Source: Roseiarcus sp963737365
Lineage (GTDB): Bacteria > Pseudomonadota > Alphaproteobacteria > Rhizobiales > Beijerinckiaceae
DNA length: 64,000 nucleotides
Direction: 5' to 3'
NCBI GenBank assembly: GCA_963737365.1
Contig: CAVTSD010000007.1
Span: 1,240,001 to 1,304,000 of the forward strand
Below the pieces are notes generated by a model. It was not told where the DNA came from and did no database searches. It worked only from the letters and a program-made list of their open reading frames with translations. The position numbers and the translations under genes were made by a program. Numbering within the stretch: the stretch's first letter is position 1; every line of letters starts with the position of its first letter. Positions 52,455 to 60,604 of this stretch are shown here, piece after piece.

Positions 52455-53477
52455 ATGCAACGGCTGGCTGAATCGATCGACATACGGATGGCCGGACTGA
52501 GGCTCCTTGGCGTTTTAGGCGCTGCGCTCGCTGTCGCTTTTATTCTCAACGCCGCCATCTGCCTTCTCCCAGAAAACGACTATCAAAGATGGCAGCTGCA
52601 AGATCCGGATGGCCGGTTGCGCTGGATCTACGAGCGGATCCATTTTGACCCCACGCCAATCGATGTCGCCATCGTCGGTCCCTCACGCGCGCAGCTCGGC
52701 TTCAGCGCCGCCGCTGTCGAAAAGGACCTCGCTCAGCGGGGCAAGCACCTCAATGTCGTCAATTTTGCCCTACCAGGCGCCGGGCGCGACATCCAATGGG
52801 CGATCCTTAACGAGCTGTTTAAGGCGAAATCGCCGAAGGTGGTCGTTCTCGAGGTGGAGGAAGAGCCCTATCCGTTTGGGCATTTCTTTTTCAAATACGT
52901 CGCGCCTGCGGAGGCGATCGTTTTCCCCCCGTCGCCGTTCCTCCATAATTATCTCTACAATCTCGCCTATCTGCCGATCCGCAAACTCAAACTGTTTGGC
53001 GCAAATCTTTTTCCAGATCTCTTTGGCCTGTCAAAACAATTCGATCCCGCGCATTACGCACGAAACCGCACCGATTTCACCACCAGCTTCATCGGCGACT
53101 ATGGGAAACTGGTCGACATGGAGCATCAGGTTCCGCGGGCTACTCTGCGCGCCGAGCCTCGGGAACCAGTGCCTCGAACCCTGGTCGCGCGCCTACTCAC
53201 CCGCCTCAACGGCGGCGAAGACCATCTTTTCACTGAAAAAATCGCGCGCGAGGCGAAAACTCATGGCGCGCAACTCGTCTTCGTCCATATGCCGATGTTC
53301 GAAGGTCCGCCGACGATCAGCGATGAAGATTTTCTCAAGCAATTCGGTCTGGTCCTCAACTACGGCGACCTCGCGCCGCATGATGAACTGTTCGAGAACT
53401 GGTCGCATTTGAATCACGCGGGCGCGATGAAGGCGAGCGCTAGGCTCGCCGACGCGATCGCTGGCCTCAACCTCTGA
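52455..53477 (+). CDS. DltD/SGNH-like membrane-anchored protein
   Basis: A 340-residue protein with one N-terminal membrane helix (about 13-38) and a periplasmic domain. The nucleophile motif V-G-P-S-R gives S77, and the C-terminal block W-S-H-L-N-H-A-G contains H318; the Asp expected three residues before is Asn (N315). Family members such as DltD and related SGNH acyltransferases act downstream of MBOATs in transferring acyl groups to envelope polymers. It starts 10 nt after the MBOAT stop. The exact family is inferred from these motifs and the context. Confidence 0.8.
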   Translation: MQRLAESIDIRMAGLRLLGVLGAALAVAFILNAAICLLPENDYQRWQLQDPDGRLRWIYERIHFDPTPIDVAIVGPSRAQLGFSAAAVEKDLAQRGKHLNVVNFALPGAGRDIQWAILNELFKAKSPKVVVLEVEEEPYPFGHFFFKYVAPAEAIVFPPSPFLHNYLYNLAYLPIRKLKLFGANLFPDLFGLSKQFDPAHYARNRTDFTTSFIGDYGKLVDMEHQVPRATLRAEPREPVPRTLVARLLTRLNGGEDHLFTEKIAREAKTHGAQLVFVHMPMFEGPPTISDEDFLKQFGLVLNYGDLAPHDELFENWSHLNHAGAMKASARLADAIAGLNL

Positions 53478-53589
53478 CCGAGCGTGATTTAACGATTTAA
53501 CTACGCCCCTTTTCGCTGGCGAAGTCGGATCTGGTGGGGTTATGTGCGCGCTGTCGGACGGTGAGCCGAACCAGGAAAAGAGAGTGACA

Positions 53590-53901
53590 ATGATCCGCGT
53601 AGTCGCCGTCATTACTGCCCATCCGGGCCGCCGCGAGGAACTTCTGGCGGCCTTTCGCGCCAATGTTCCCAATGTGCACGCCGAGAAGGGGTGCATCGAA
53701 TACGCCGGTCACATCGACGCGGCGACGGTCGGCCCATTTCAAACTGAATTTGGGCCGGACAGTCTCGTTGTCCTCGAATCCTGGGAAAGCCCGGAGGCCC
53801 TGAGGGACCATGTCGCGGCGCCGCACATGAAAACATATTCGCAGAAAACCAAGGATTTGGTCGCCAAACGGACAATTCACATTTTGTCCGCGATCGACTA
53901 G
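53590..53901 (+). CDS. Antibiotic biosynthesis monooxygenase (ABM) domain protein
   Basis: A 103-residue cytosolic protein of the ABM superfamily (ferredoxin-like, usually dimeric). Hallmarks are P-G-R-R-E-E-L-L-A-A-F, G-C-I-E-Y, and L-E-S-W-E-S-P-E-A-L-R-D-H. Many such proteins (YgiN-type) act on quinols; the substrate here is unknown. ATG at 53590 is used. It is 112 nt downstream of the SGNH gene and may not belong to that operon. Confidence 0.85.
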   Translation: MIRVVAVITAHPGRREELLAAFRANVPNVHAEKGCIEYAGHIDAATVGPFQTEFGPDSLVVLESWESPEALRDHVAAPHMKTYSQKTKDLVAKRTIHILSAID

Positions 53902-54125
53902 ATCGTCTTGACCCGCGCAGGCGGCGGATCTGAGGTTCGCCCTCCCGCGAAGGTGATTCGAGCTAATCGCAGACGCGCGCCTCGTGGCCGATCATGGCGC
54001 GCGACTCGCGGCCTATGCCCTGGACACAGAGATTTGGATTGCGGTCGCGCGCAATTATTGCTGTGTTGCGAGAATGAACGCGGCAGCGTCCGTATCAGGA
54101 AGATATTGGTATCGGGGAGAGGTTC

Positions 54126-54563
54126 ATGAAACGCTTTTTGGCAGTGGCGCTGGCGCTGGCTTGCGGGGTGACCGTAGTGCTGGCCGATACGGACCCGATC
54201 GCCGAACGGCGGGCGCTCATGAAGCACGATGGCGAAGCTGCGAAGACGCTGTTTGGCATGTCGAAGGGCAAGATCCCGTTCGATCTGGCGACGGTGAAAG
54301 AGTCCCTGAAGACGCTCGACGAAGGCGCGACAAAATCCGCGGCCCTGTTTCCCGACAATAGCAAGACGGGCGGCGGGACGGCGGCGCTCCCCGCGATCTG
54401 GGAGAACAAGGCGGACTTCGACGCCCGCTTCGCTCAATTCGCCAAGGATGTCCAGGCGGCCGAGGCCGGGATCACGGATGAAGCGACGTTCAAGCAATTC
54501 GCGCCGGCCGTGTTTAAGAATTGCGGCAGCTGTCATGAACTCTACAAGGCCAAAAGCGGCTAG
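54126..54563 (+). CDS. Cytochrome c' / c556-type haem protein
   Basis: A 145-residue periplasmic cytochrome. A signal peptide ends V-L-A-D. The haem-binding C133-G-S-C136-H137 lies near the C-terminus, as in four-helix cytochrome c' proteins. M32 in the first helix is a possible sixth ligand, which would make this a c556 type rather than a gas-binding c'. It is followed by a dihaem cytochrome gene. Confidence 0.9.
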   Translation: MKRFLAVALALACGVTVVLADTDPIAERRALMKHDGEAAKTLFGMSKGKIPFDLATVKESLKTLDEGATKSAALFPDNSKTGGGTAALPAIWENKADFDARFAQFAKDVQAAEAGITDEATFKQFAPAVFKNCGSCHELYKAKSG

Positions 54564-54608
54564 GACTGTTGGTTCAACGCGCGTGGATCCTCGACTTCGC
54601 TCGCGCGG

Positions 54609-55532
54609 ATGAAGTGGGTTGTCGCCGTCTTAGCGGTCGTGGTCGTCGCCGCTGCTTCGCTGGCCTGGGCGCTGTCTGCGCCTCGGCCGCGCTACACGGC
54701 TGAGGAATGGCAAAAGCTCGGCCTTTCCGGCGACGCCGCTGCTGGTCGGCTCGTGTTTTACGCGGGCGGTTGCGACTCGTGCCACAAGTCGCCTGGCCAG
54801 GACGACCCCCTAAAGCTCGGCGGCGGGCTCGAGCTCAAGACGCCGTTCGGATCGTTCTACCCGCCGAACATCTCCACCGATCCGGTCGATGGGATCGACG
54901 CGTGGCCCCCGGTCGATCTCGCCAACGCCCTCTTGTCAGGCGTTTCGCCAAACGGCGACAATCTCTACCCGGCCTTCCCGTACACGTCCTATCAACGCAT
55001 GACGCCGAAGGATATCGCCGATCTCGCGGCTTTCCTCCGCACCTTGCCGGCGGTTAAGGGCAAAGCGCCCGCGAACGCCCTCCGCTTTCCCTTCTCCATC
55101 CGCCGCGCCGTCGGCTTATGGAAGCGCCTCTATTTTGACAATGCTGGCCTCGTCCCCGATCCCGCTCAAAGCGAACAATGGAAACGCGGCCGCTATCTCG
55201 TCGAGGGCCCCGGCCATTGCGGCGAATGCCATACGCCGCGCGGCTTTCTTGGCGAGATGGATTTGAAGCATGCGCTCGCTGGCGCGCCCTTGCCCGATGG
55301 TCACGGCAGGGCGGCGAACCTGAGAGGCGGCGACTTTTTGCATTGGACTGACCCCGATATTGTCGAAGCGCTGACCAGCGGGTTCACGCCTACCGGCGAT
55401 GTTCTCGGGGCCGGCATGACCGCCGTTGTGCGCAATCTCGCGGAATTGCCCGATTCCGACCGGCAGGCGATCGCCGTCTATCTCACCAGTCTGCCCCCGC
55501 TCGGGCCCACCGCTTCTTCGGCGAAGCCTTAG
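54609..55532 (+). CDS. Dihaem cytochrome c
   Basis: A 307-residue periplasmic protein, anchored or secreted by an N-terminal hydrophobic segment (about 3-22). Two haem sites: C55-D-S-C58-H59 and C204-G-E-C207-H208, each in its own cytochrome c domain. M131 in Y-Q-R-M is a likely axial ligand for the first haem. Such dihaem proteins often serve as electron carriers for periplasmic dehydrogenases. It starts 45 nt after the preceding cytochrome, probably in one operon. Confidence 0.9.
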   Translation: MKWVVAVLAVVVVAAASLAWALSAPRPRYTAEEWQKLGLSGDAAAGRLVFYAGGCDSCHKSPGQDDPLKLGGGLELKTPFGSFYPPNISTDPVDGIDAWPPVDLANALLSGVSPNGDNLYPAFPYTSYQRMTPKDIADLAAFLRTLPAVKGKAPANALRFPFSIRRAVGLWKRLYFDNAGLVPDPAQSEQWKRGRYLVEGPGHCGECHTPRGFLGEMDLKHALAGAPLPDGHGRAANLRGGDFLHWTDPDIVEALTSGFTPTGDVLGAGMTAVVRNLAELPDSDRQAIAVYLTSLPPLGPTASSAKP

Positions 55533-55641
55533 GCTAGACGACGCACAGGGTTCACCGCACCGAAGGATCGCCTCAGCGACCGCCTTCCTTCCCAATTCCG
55601 GCCATGTCGTCACGGTTCATACATTTTGGCTATACTGATCC

Positions 55642-56649
55642 ATGAACGCACGTGAGGTGATGACGAGTGCAGTTATCTCCGCGAGAGCGGATACGCCAGT
55701 CCGGGATATCGCCAATCTTTTGCTCGAAAACCATATCAGCGCGATCCCTATCCTCGATAGGAACGGCGCGCCCATTGGCATGGTCAGCGAGGGCGATCTT
55801 ATCGGTCGGGATGAAACGCAACGCGATGAGCGGCGCGAGTGGTGGCTCGCCCTGCTCGCGGAAGGTGAAGCGCTTAGCGCCGAATTCCTTTCCAACTTGC
55901 GTCCCGATCGTCTCGCAAACGACGTCATGTCGAGGCCAGTCGTCACCGTCGAGGAGGACACCGACATCGGTGAGATCGCGCGCTTGCTTGCCGCACATCG
56001 GATCAAGCGCGTACCTGTGGTGCGAGAGGGGCGGGTGGTCGGAATCGTCAGCCGCGAGAATCTCCTCCAAGCGCTCGCAAGTGAAGAAGGTCGCCATGAG
56101 GTTAGGACTACCGAGGGAGTTGTGGCGCGCGCTCTGGGGGACGTGCTGGCGCCGCTTAAGTGGCGCTTCGAACGTCCGCGCCATGGGACGGAACCCCATG
56201 TCGCGGTGATGAATCAGACCGATAATCTTTCCGTCGCCGCCGCAGACTTTCGCCGGCTCGCAGCGGACTTCGAGAACAAAGAAGCGCATCGCCGCGAAGA
56301 CTTGCGTCATAGCGCCGACAAAGAGCGGCAGCATAGGGCGGAGGAGCTGATCGGCACGCACATATCCGACGGAAGCTGGCGCCATCTCGTTCAAGAAGCG
56401 CGCACCGCGGCCGAGCAAGGGCTGAGGGAATTCCTGCTCTTGCGCTTCCCGAGCCAACTTTGCAGTGACGGCGGCCGTGCTGTGAACGTACCCGACCCAG
56501 GCTGGCCAGCGACGTTGCGCGGCGAGGCCGCCGAAATTTATTTACGATGGAGCCACGATCTAAAGCCGCAGGGTTTCCATCTTTCGGCGCGGGTTGTTGA
56601 GTTTCCTGACGGGATGCCAGGCGATATCGGGCTGTTTCTCGTATGGTGA
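55642..56649 (+). CDS. CBS-domain protein fused to an unusual C-terminal domain
   Basis: Residues 1-145 hold a pair of CBS domains (V-M-T-S-A-V-I-S and V-M-S-R-P-V-V-T-V-E-E-D). Residues 190-335 form a separate helical and mixed domain, including R-E-F-L-L-L-R-F-P-S, D-P-G-W-P-A-T-L-R-G-E-A-A-E and P-D-G-M-P-G-D-I-G-L-F. In related proteins the CBS pair is usually followed by a BON domain. An internal ATG at 56209 would start a 146-residue protein with just the second domain, so this may be a natural fusion of two genes. No stop or frame break separates them. Confidence 0.8.
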   Translation: MNAREVMTSAVISARADTPVRDIANLLLENHISAIPILDRNGAPIGMVSEGDLIGRDETQRDERREWWLALLAEGEALSAEFLSNLRPDRLANDVMSRPVVTVEEDTDIGEIARLLAAHRIKRVPVVREGRVVGIVSRENLLQALASEEGRHEVRTTEGVVARALGDVLAPLKWRFERPRHGTEPHVAVMNQTDNLSVAAADFRRLAADFENKEAHRREDLRHSADKERQHRAEELIGTHISDGSWRHLVQEARTAAEQGLREFLLLRFPSQLCSDGGRAVNVPDPGWPATLRGEAAEIYLRWSHDLKPQGFHLSARVVEFPDGMPGDIGLFLVW

Positions 56650-56760
56650 TAGCAGTCGCGATCGCTTCAGCCTGCTCCTGTCGCGCTCCGCGGTCGCCCT
56701 CTATCTGAAGCGCTGTTTCGCTCGGGCCGCCCGGGAACCTCACCGATCGATGTCGGCTCT

Positions 56761-57369
56761 TTATCTGCGCACATTGCCCGATGGCCACGCAGCGCCAAGA
56801 GTGGATGCGCCCGCGCCGCATCGCCTTAGGCAGCTGAGTGCGGCGGCGAGCTTGACGCCCGCAGGCCGAACAGTGTCCGACGAAAAGAAAAAGACCGATC
56901 CGGAATGCGGGTTTGGCGCGCCGGGGACGAAGATCGAGACGAGTCCGTTGCTCAACGTTTCGGTTTGAACGCCGAGTTGCCATCCTCCTTCCATGGGCAC
57001 GAAGACGACGGGAAGCTCGCCAATCTCAGCGACGCCCAACGCGCTTGCGCTCTCCTGTTTCAGGTACTCGTAGGCCGGAATCTTCGACAGCACCGAGGCC
57101 TCCAAGGCATTGACGAGGCGCTGCGCGGGCACGGTTTCCGCGATGAGCCCGGCAAGAAGGCAAACGAGAGCAATCGCCGCGATCGAAAGCGCTGTGGCCA
57201 CGCCGATGCTCAAATCCGAAACCGCGGGAACATGAACGACGACGGCGTGTATGCCGATCTTGGCGTAGCCGAACGCCTTGGCGAGGATGACAATCAGAAC
57301 GACGATTGGCGCGAGGAAAATAACGCCGCCGAGAATCGTCGTTCGTACGAATTGAGCGAGAGTTTTCAT
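56761..57369 (-). CDS. DUF502 family membrane protein (copy 2)
   Basis: A 202-residue member of the DUF502 family with an N-terminal helix T-I-L-G-G-V-I-F-L-A-P-I-V-V and a second near residues 65-85. P-A-Y-E-Y-L-K-Q-E corresponds to the family block seen in copy 1 at 7.9 kb. The two are clearly divergent. The ATG ending at 57369 has GGAGGG eleven bases upstream; a GTG at 57378 is too close to that site. Confidence 0.82.
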   Translation of the reverse strand: MKTLAQFVRTTILGGVIFLAPIVVLIVILAKAFGYAKIGIHAVVVHVPAVSDLSIGVATALSIAAIALVCLLAGLIAETVPAQRLVNALEASVLSKIPAYEYLKQESASALGVAEIGELPVVFVPMEGGWQLGVQTETLSNGLVSIFVPGAPNPHSGSVFFFSSDTVRPAGVKLAAALSCLRRCGAGASTLGAAWPSGNVRR

Positions 57370-57594
57370 TTGGATCACGTCCCTCCACGTTCAATTGCGT
57401 ATGGGCCCGTCACACCGAACCGTCCAGATTGGGACGCGGCGACAAGGACGATGGTGAGCCTTCGCGTTGAACAAAACTCGCGACCAAATCGGGATCAAGC
57501 GCGCCGGGACAGTGTTCATCTTATCGAGACGCCATTGGACGCCGTCGAGAAGCTGCGAGCGCCAGAGGCCATGGATCTGGGCTCGGAGTGAAAG

Positions 57595-57984
57595 ATGCGA
57601 AAGCGACTAGGGGTTGCAACTGCGGTCAGGTCAGGTTCGAGGTCACCGGGGAACCGTCCGAGTCGGCCTTTGCCACTGCTTCGTGTGTCGAAAGAGACCG
57701 GCTCGCTTGGCAATTTTTTCGCGGTCTAGCCGTCGGACGAAATATTGGTGACCGGTGAAACTTGAAGCTGGAGGCTCACGACCGACAATCGTCACTTCTG
57801 CGCTCTTTGCGGTTCTTCGGTTTTTGCGCTCGTCGACGCCCCCGACGAGGTCGAAGTTCGAGTTGGCGCCTTCGACGATGCGCCCACGGACTTCACGCCT
57901 GGCTACGAATTGTGGACGCCTCGCCGCGAGCGCTGGCTTGCTCCGGTCGACGGCGCAGAGCAGCACGTAGGCGAGAGGACCTGA
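57595..57984 (+). pseudogene. GFA-family (glutathione-dependent formaldehyde-activating type) pseudogene
   Basis: Fragments of a GFA enzyme appear in different frames: an ATG (57595) then G-C-N-C-G-Q-V-R-F-E-V-T-G-E, then C-H-C-F-V-C-R-K, then E-T-G-S-L-G-N-F-F-A-V, and after two in-frame stops, H-F-C-A-L-C-G-S-S-V-F-A-L to a final stop at 57984. At least three frameshifts plus two stops show real decay, unlike the single-base breaks in bamA and cdsA. The cysteines for zinc binding are still recognisable. The family acts on S-hydroxymethyl-thiol-like substrates. Confidence 0.85.
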
Positions 57985-58223
57985 AATCAGCCCCCGCTCT
58001 TCAACCTACTCACCTTCTTTCACCCCTCTCGCGATTGAAGTCTTCGGGCGGGGATGCAGTGGAATTTCACGCGGAAGCGCCTTGCGATTACAATGAGCTC
58101 AGGGCCCAGTTCTTGCTAGTAAGAGGGCCAAGACTGCACGCAAGTCCGGCGCCGATCTTCTGCGCATGTGGGCGTCTCGCTGCTCAAGGTCGGCTGCCGC
58201 CGAAATGAACGTAAGGAGGGCAC

Positions 58224-58985
58224 ATGGATCTCGGATTGAAAGGCCTGCGAGCGGTCATAACTGGCGGCACGAAGGGCATCGGGCGCGCCGCTGCGAATAT
58301 TTTTGCCGAGGAGGGCGCGAGCGTCGCAATCTGCGCTCGAAACGCGGATGAAGTGAAGACCGCGGTCAAAGACCTCACCGCCAAAGGCGTCCAGGCTTAC
58401 GGAGCGGACATAGACGTGGGCGATAAGGCCGCGCTGCAGACCTTCATCGCGGACAGCGCGGCGGCGCTGGACGGAATCGACATTCTGGTCGCCAATGTCT
58501 CCGCGCTCGCCGTGCAGGACGACGCGGAAGCATGGAGCAAGACGTTCGACGTCGACATGATGCACACCGTGTACGCGGTCAACACCGCCCTGCCCTTCCT
58601 CGAAAAATCAAAGCACCCCTCGATCGTTATCGTTTCCTCGGTCTCTGGACGCGAGGTCGATTTCACCGGTCCGGCTTATGGCGCGATGAAAGCGGCGCTC
58701 ATTCACTACGCGCAGAGACTTGCCTATCAGCACGCGCCTAAAATGATCCGGGTGAATGCGGTCTCGCCGGGCAACACGTATTTTGAAGGCGGCGTCTGGC
58801 AGAACGTCGAAAAGAACCTGCCCGATCTTTTTAGCAACGCCCTTTCCCTGAACCCAACCGGGCGGATGGCGAAACCGGAGGAGATCGGGCGCGGCATCGT
58901 GTTTCTCGCCAGCCCCGCCTCGAGTTTCACGACCGGAACCAACCTCGTGATCGACGGAGCGTTGACCAAGGGCGTGCAGCTCTAG
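58224..58985 (+). CDS. SDR-family oxidoreductase
   Basis: A 253-residue classical short-chain dehydrogenase. Cofactor motif T-G-G-T-K-G-I-G-R is at 13-21; the catalytic residues are S139, Y152 and K156, with N91 in the N-V-S-A region. Substrate cannot be read from sequence. A GGAGG lies before the ATG. The 239 bases before it, after the GFA pseudogene, appear empty of genes. Confidence 0.92.
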   Translation: MDLGLKGLRAVITGGTKGIGRAAANIFAEEGASVAICARNADEVKTAVKDLTAKGVQAYGADIDVGDKAALQTFIADSAAALDGIDILVANVSALAVQDDAEAWSKTFDVDMMHTVYAVNTALPFLEKSKHPSIVIVSSVSGREVDFTGPAYGAMKAALIHYAQRLAYQHAPKMIRVNAVSPGNTYFEGGVWQNVEKNLPDLFSNALSLNPTGRMAKPEEIGRGIVFLASPASSFTTGTNLVIDGALTKGVQL

Positions 58986-59289
58986 CGGGAGGGGCCGTCC
59001 AACGAGCGAAAAGCTTCGGCAAAATCTTGTGTGGCCGCCATTGCCGGCGGGCGACGATTAGGGCTACTCCAGCACGAAGGAGAAGATTTCGGATTAAAAG
59101 AATTTATGCCGGGTAAGCGGAGGTCGGAAAAATTGAACCTCTTCAAAACCCACCGCGCGGGCGCCTACTCAGCTGAGGGCCTAGCGGGACGAGAGGCGCG
59201 GGCCGGGCGTTCGGCTCGCTCAAGCCCCCTTGTGCGGATAACTCAGAAAATCAAAAGTCCTGGCTGCGCGCTGTTGAACCGGCCTGGTC
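58986..59289. other. Intergenic region between convergent genes
   Basis: This 304-base gap separates the SDR gene from the glycosyltransferase gene, which face each other. I see no gene, clear terminator or repeat here. Confidence 0.5.
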
Positions 59290-60504
59290 TTAAGAGTGCT
59301 CGGCCTTCGGAGACAGCACCCGCTCGAAAGTCGCAACGTATTTGCGAGCCTCGTTCTCCCAGAGGAACTTCTCCGCAGAAAGCTTCGCCGCTACCGCTGC
59401 CGAGCGCGCGCGCAAGCCGTCGTCCTGCATCAACATGAGGCAAGCCTCAGCGAGTCCCGCAGGATCAGGGGACGGCGCATAGACTCCTGCGTTCCCTAGG
59501 AGCCGCTTTGTCTCTTTGAGGGGATAGCATGCGGTCGGAATTCCAAGAGCGGAATATTCGAAGACCTTGTTCATGCTCATGAGGTCGTTGGCCTCGTTCA
59601 ACGGATCGGGAATGACGCCGATGTCGAAGGCGCTGAGATGCGCAAGCAGCGGCTCGCCTTTGAGGTAGCCGGTGAAGACAATGAAGTCCTCGACCTCGAG
59701 CGAGCGCGCGAGCGCTCGCACCAACTCAAGGGCGGGGCCGGAGCCGACGACAATCGCGCGGAAGTCACGAAATCCGCTGACTTTGACGAGATGGGCGACC
59801 GCCCGCACAAGATGTTCGACGCCGTCTTGTTCGTTGATGATTCCGACATAGCCAAGAATGAACTTGCGCCCGTCGTGCAGCCCAGCCTCAGGCTCGACGC
59901 GATGGATGCGCTTTCGATCGGGCACCCCGTAGACGACCTCGACTTGCGAAGGCGCCTTGCCGCCACGGCTAATCGCAAGCTCTTTGAAGGTCGCGTTGGC
60001 AGTAATAACTTGGTCGGCCATTCTGTAGCTCATGAATTCGAAGAACATCAAGGCGCGATAGAGAAATCCTTTCTTGCCGAATTTAACAATGAACAATTCT
60101 GGCGAGACGTCATGCTGATCGTAGATGAAACGCTTGCCCATAAGCTTGAATGGCAGAGCGGCGAGAAAGATGAGATCTGGCGGATTGCACGCCTGTATGA
60201 CTGAAAAGCCGCGTTCGCGGTGAACCCTGAACAGGAGCCGGAATTCATGGAACAGCGCTGTTGCATATTCGCGGAAATAAGCGACCGCGCCCCGCTCTTC
60301 TGCCGGCAGCGGATGCCGATAGATCGCAATGTCGTCGATGACCTCGAACCGCTTCGGGAAATCGGCGTTGGTCGGACAAATGACCGATACCGTCCAACCC
60401 GCGCGATGAAGAGCCTGGGCCTCCTGCCAAACCCGCCGATCGAAGGGAACAGGCAGGTTCTCGACGACGATGACACAGGAGCGGGATTGGCGCGCGGGCG
60501 GCAT
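59290..60504 (-). CDS. Glycosyltransferase family 4
   Basis: A 404-residue GT-B glycosyltransferase. The N-terminal V-V-E-N-L-P-V-P-F-D-R-R-V and Y-D-Q-H-D-V-S-P-E-L and the C-terminal G-V-I-P-D-P-L-N-E-A-N-D-L and K-V-F-E-Y-S-A-L-G-I-P are typical GT4 features. It probably adds a sugar to a polysaccharide precursor at the membrane. The ATG ending at 60504 is used; the open frame upstream has no similarity. It lies 100 nt after ugd on the same strand. Confidence 0.9.
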   Translation of the reverse strand: MPPARQSRSCVIVVENLPVPFDRRVWQEAQALHRAGWTVSVICPTNADFPKRFEVIDDIAIYRHPLPAEERGAVAYFREYATALFHEFRLLFRVHRERGFSVIQACNPPDLIFLAALPFKLMGKRFIYDQHDVSPELFIVKFGKKGFLYRALMFFEFMSYRMADQVITANATFKELAISRGGKAPSQVEVVYGVPDRKRIHRVEPEAGLHDGRKFILGYVGIINEQDGVEHLVRAVAHLVKVSGFRDFRAIVVGSGPALELVRALARSLEVEDFIVFTGYLKGEPLLAHLSAFDIGVIPDPLNEANDLMSMNKVFEYSALGIPTACYPLKETKRLLGNAGVYAPSPDPAGLAEACLMLMQDDGLRARSAAVAAKLSAEKFLWENEARKYVATFERVLSPKAEHS

Positions 60505-60604
60505 TAACGACCTTGGATTGTCCGCATTCGCGGTTTTCTTGAGGGACGGTAACTGGTTCACTCCGACCCGCGGCGTAAGCTGGCGCTGCAGCGGGCCAGG
60601 TTCC

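Noticed and set aside
57762..58208. 148-codon frame downstream of the DUF502 copy
   Set aside because: It reads the GFA pseudogene out of frame and is Arg/Ser-rich without similarity.
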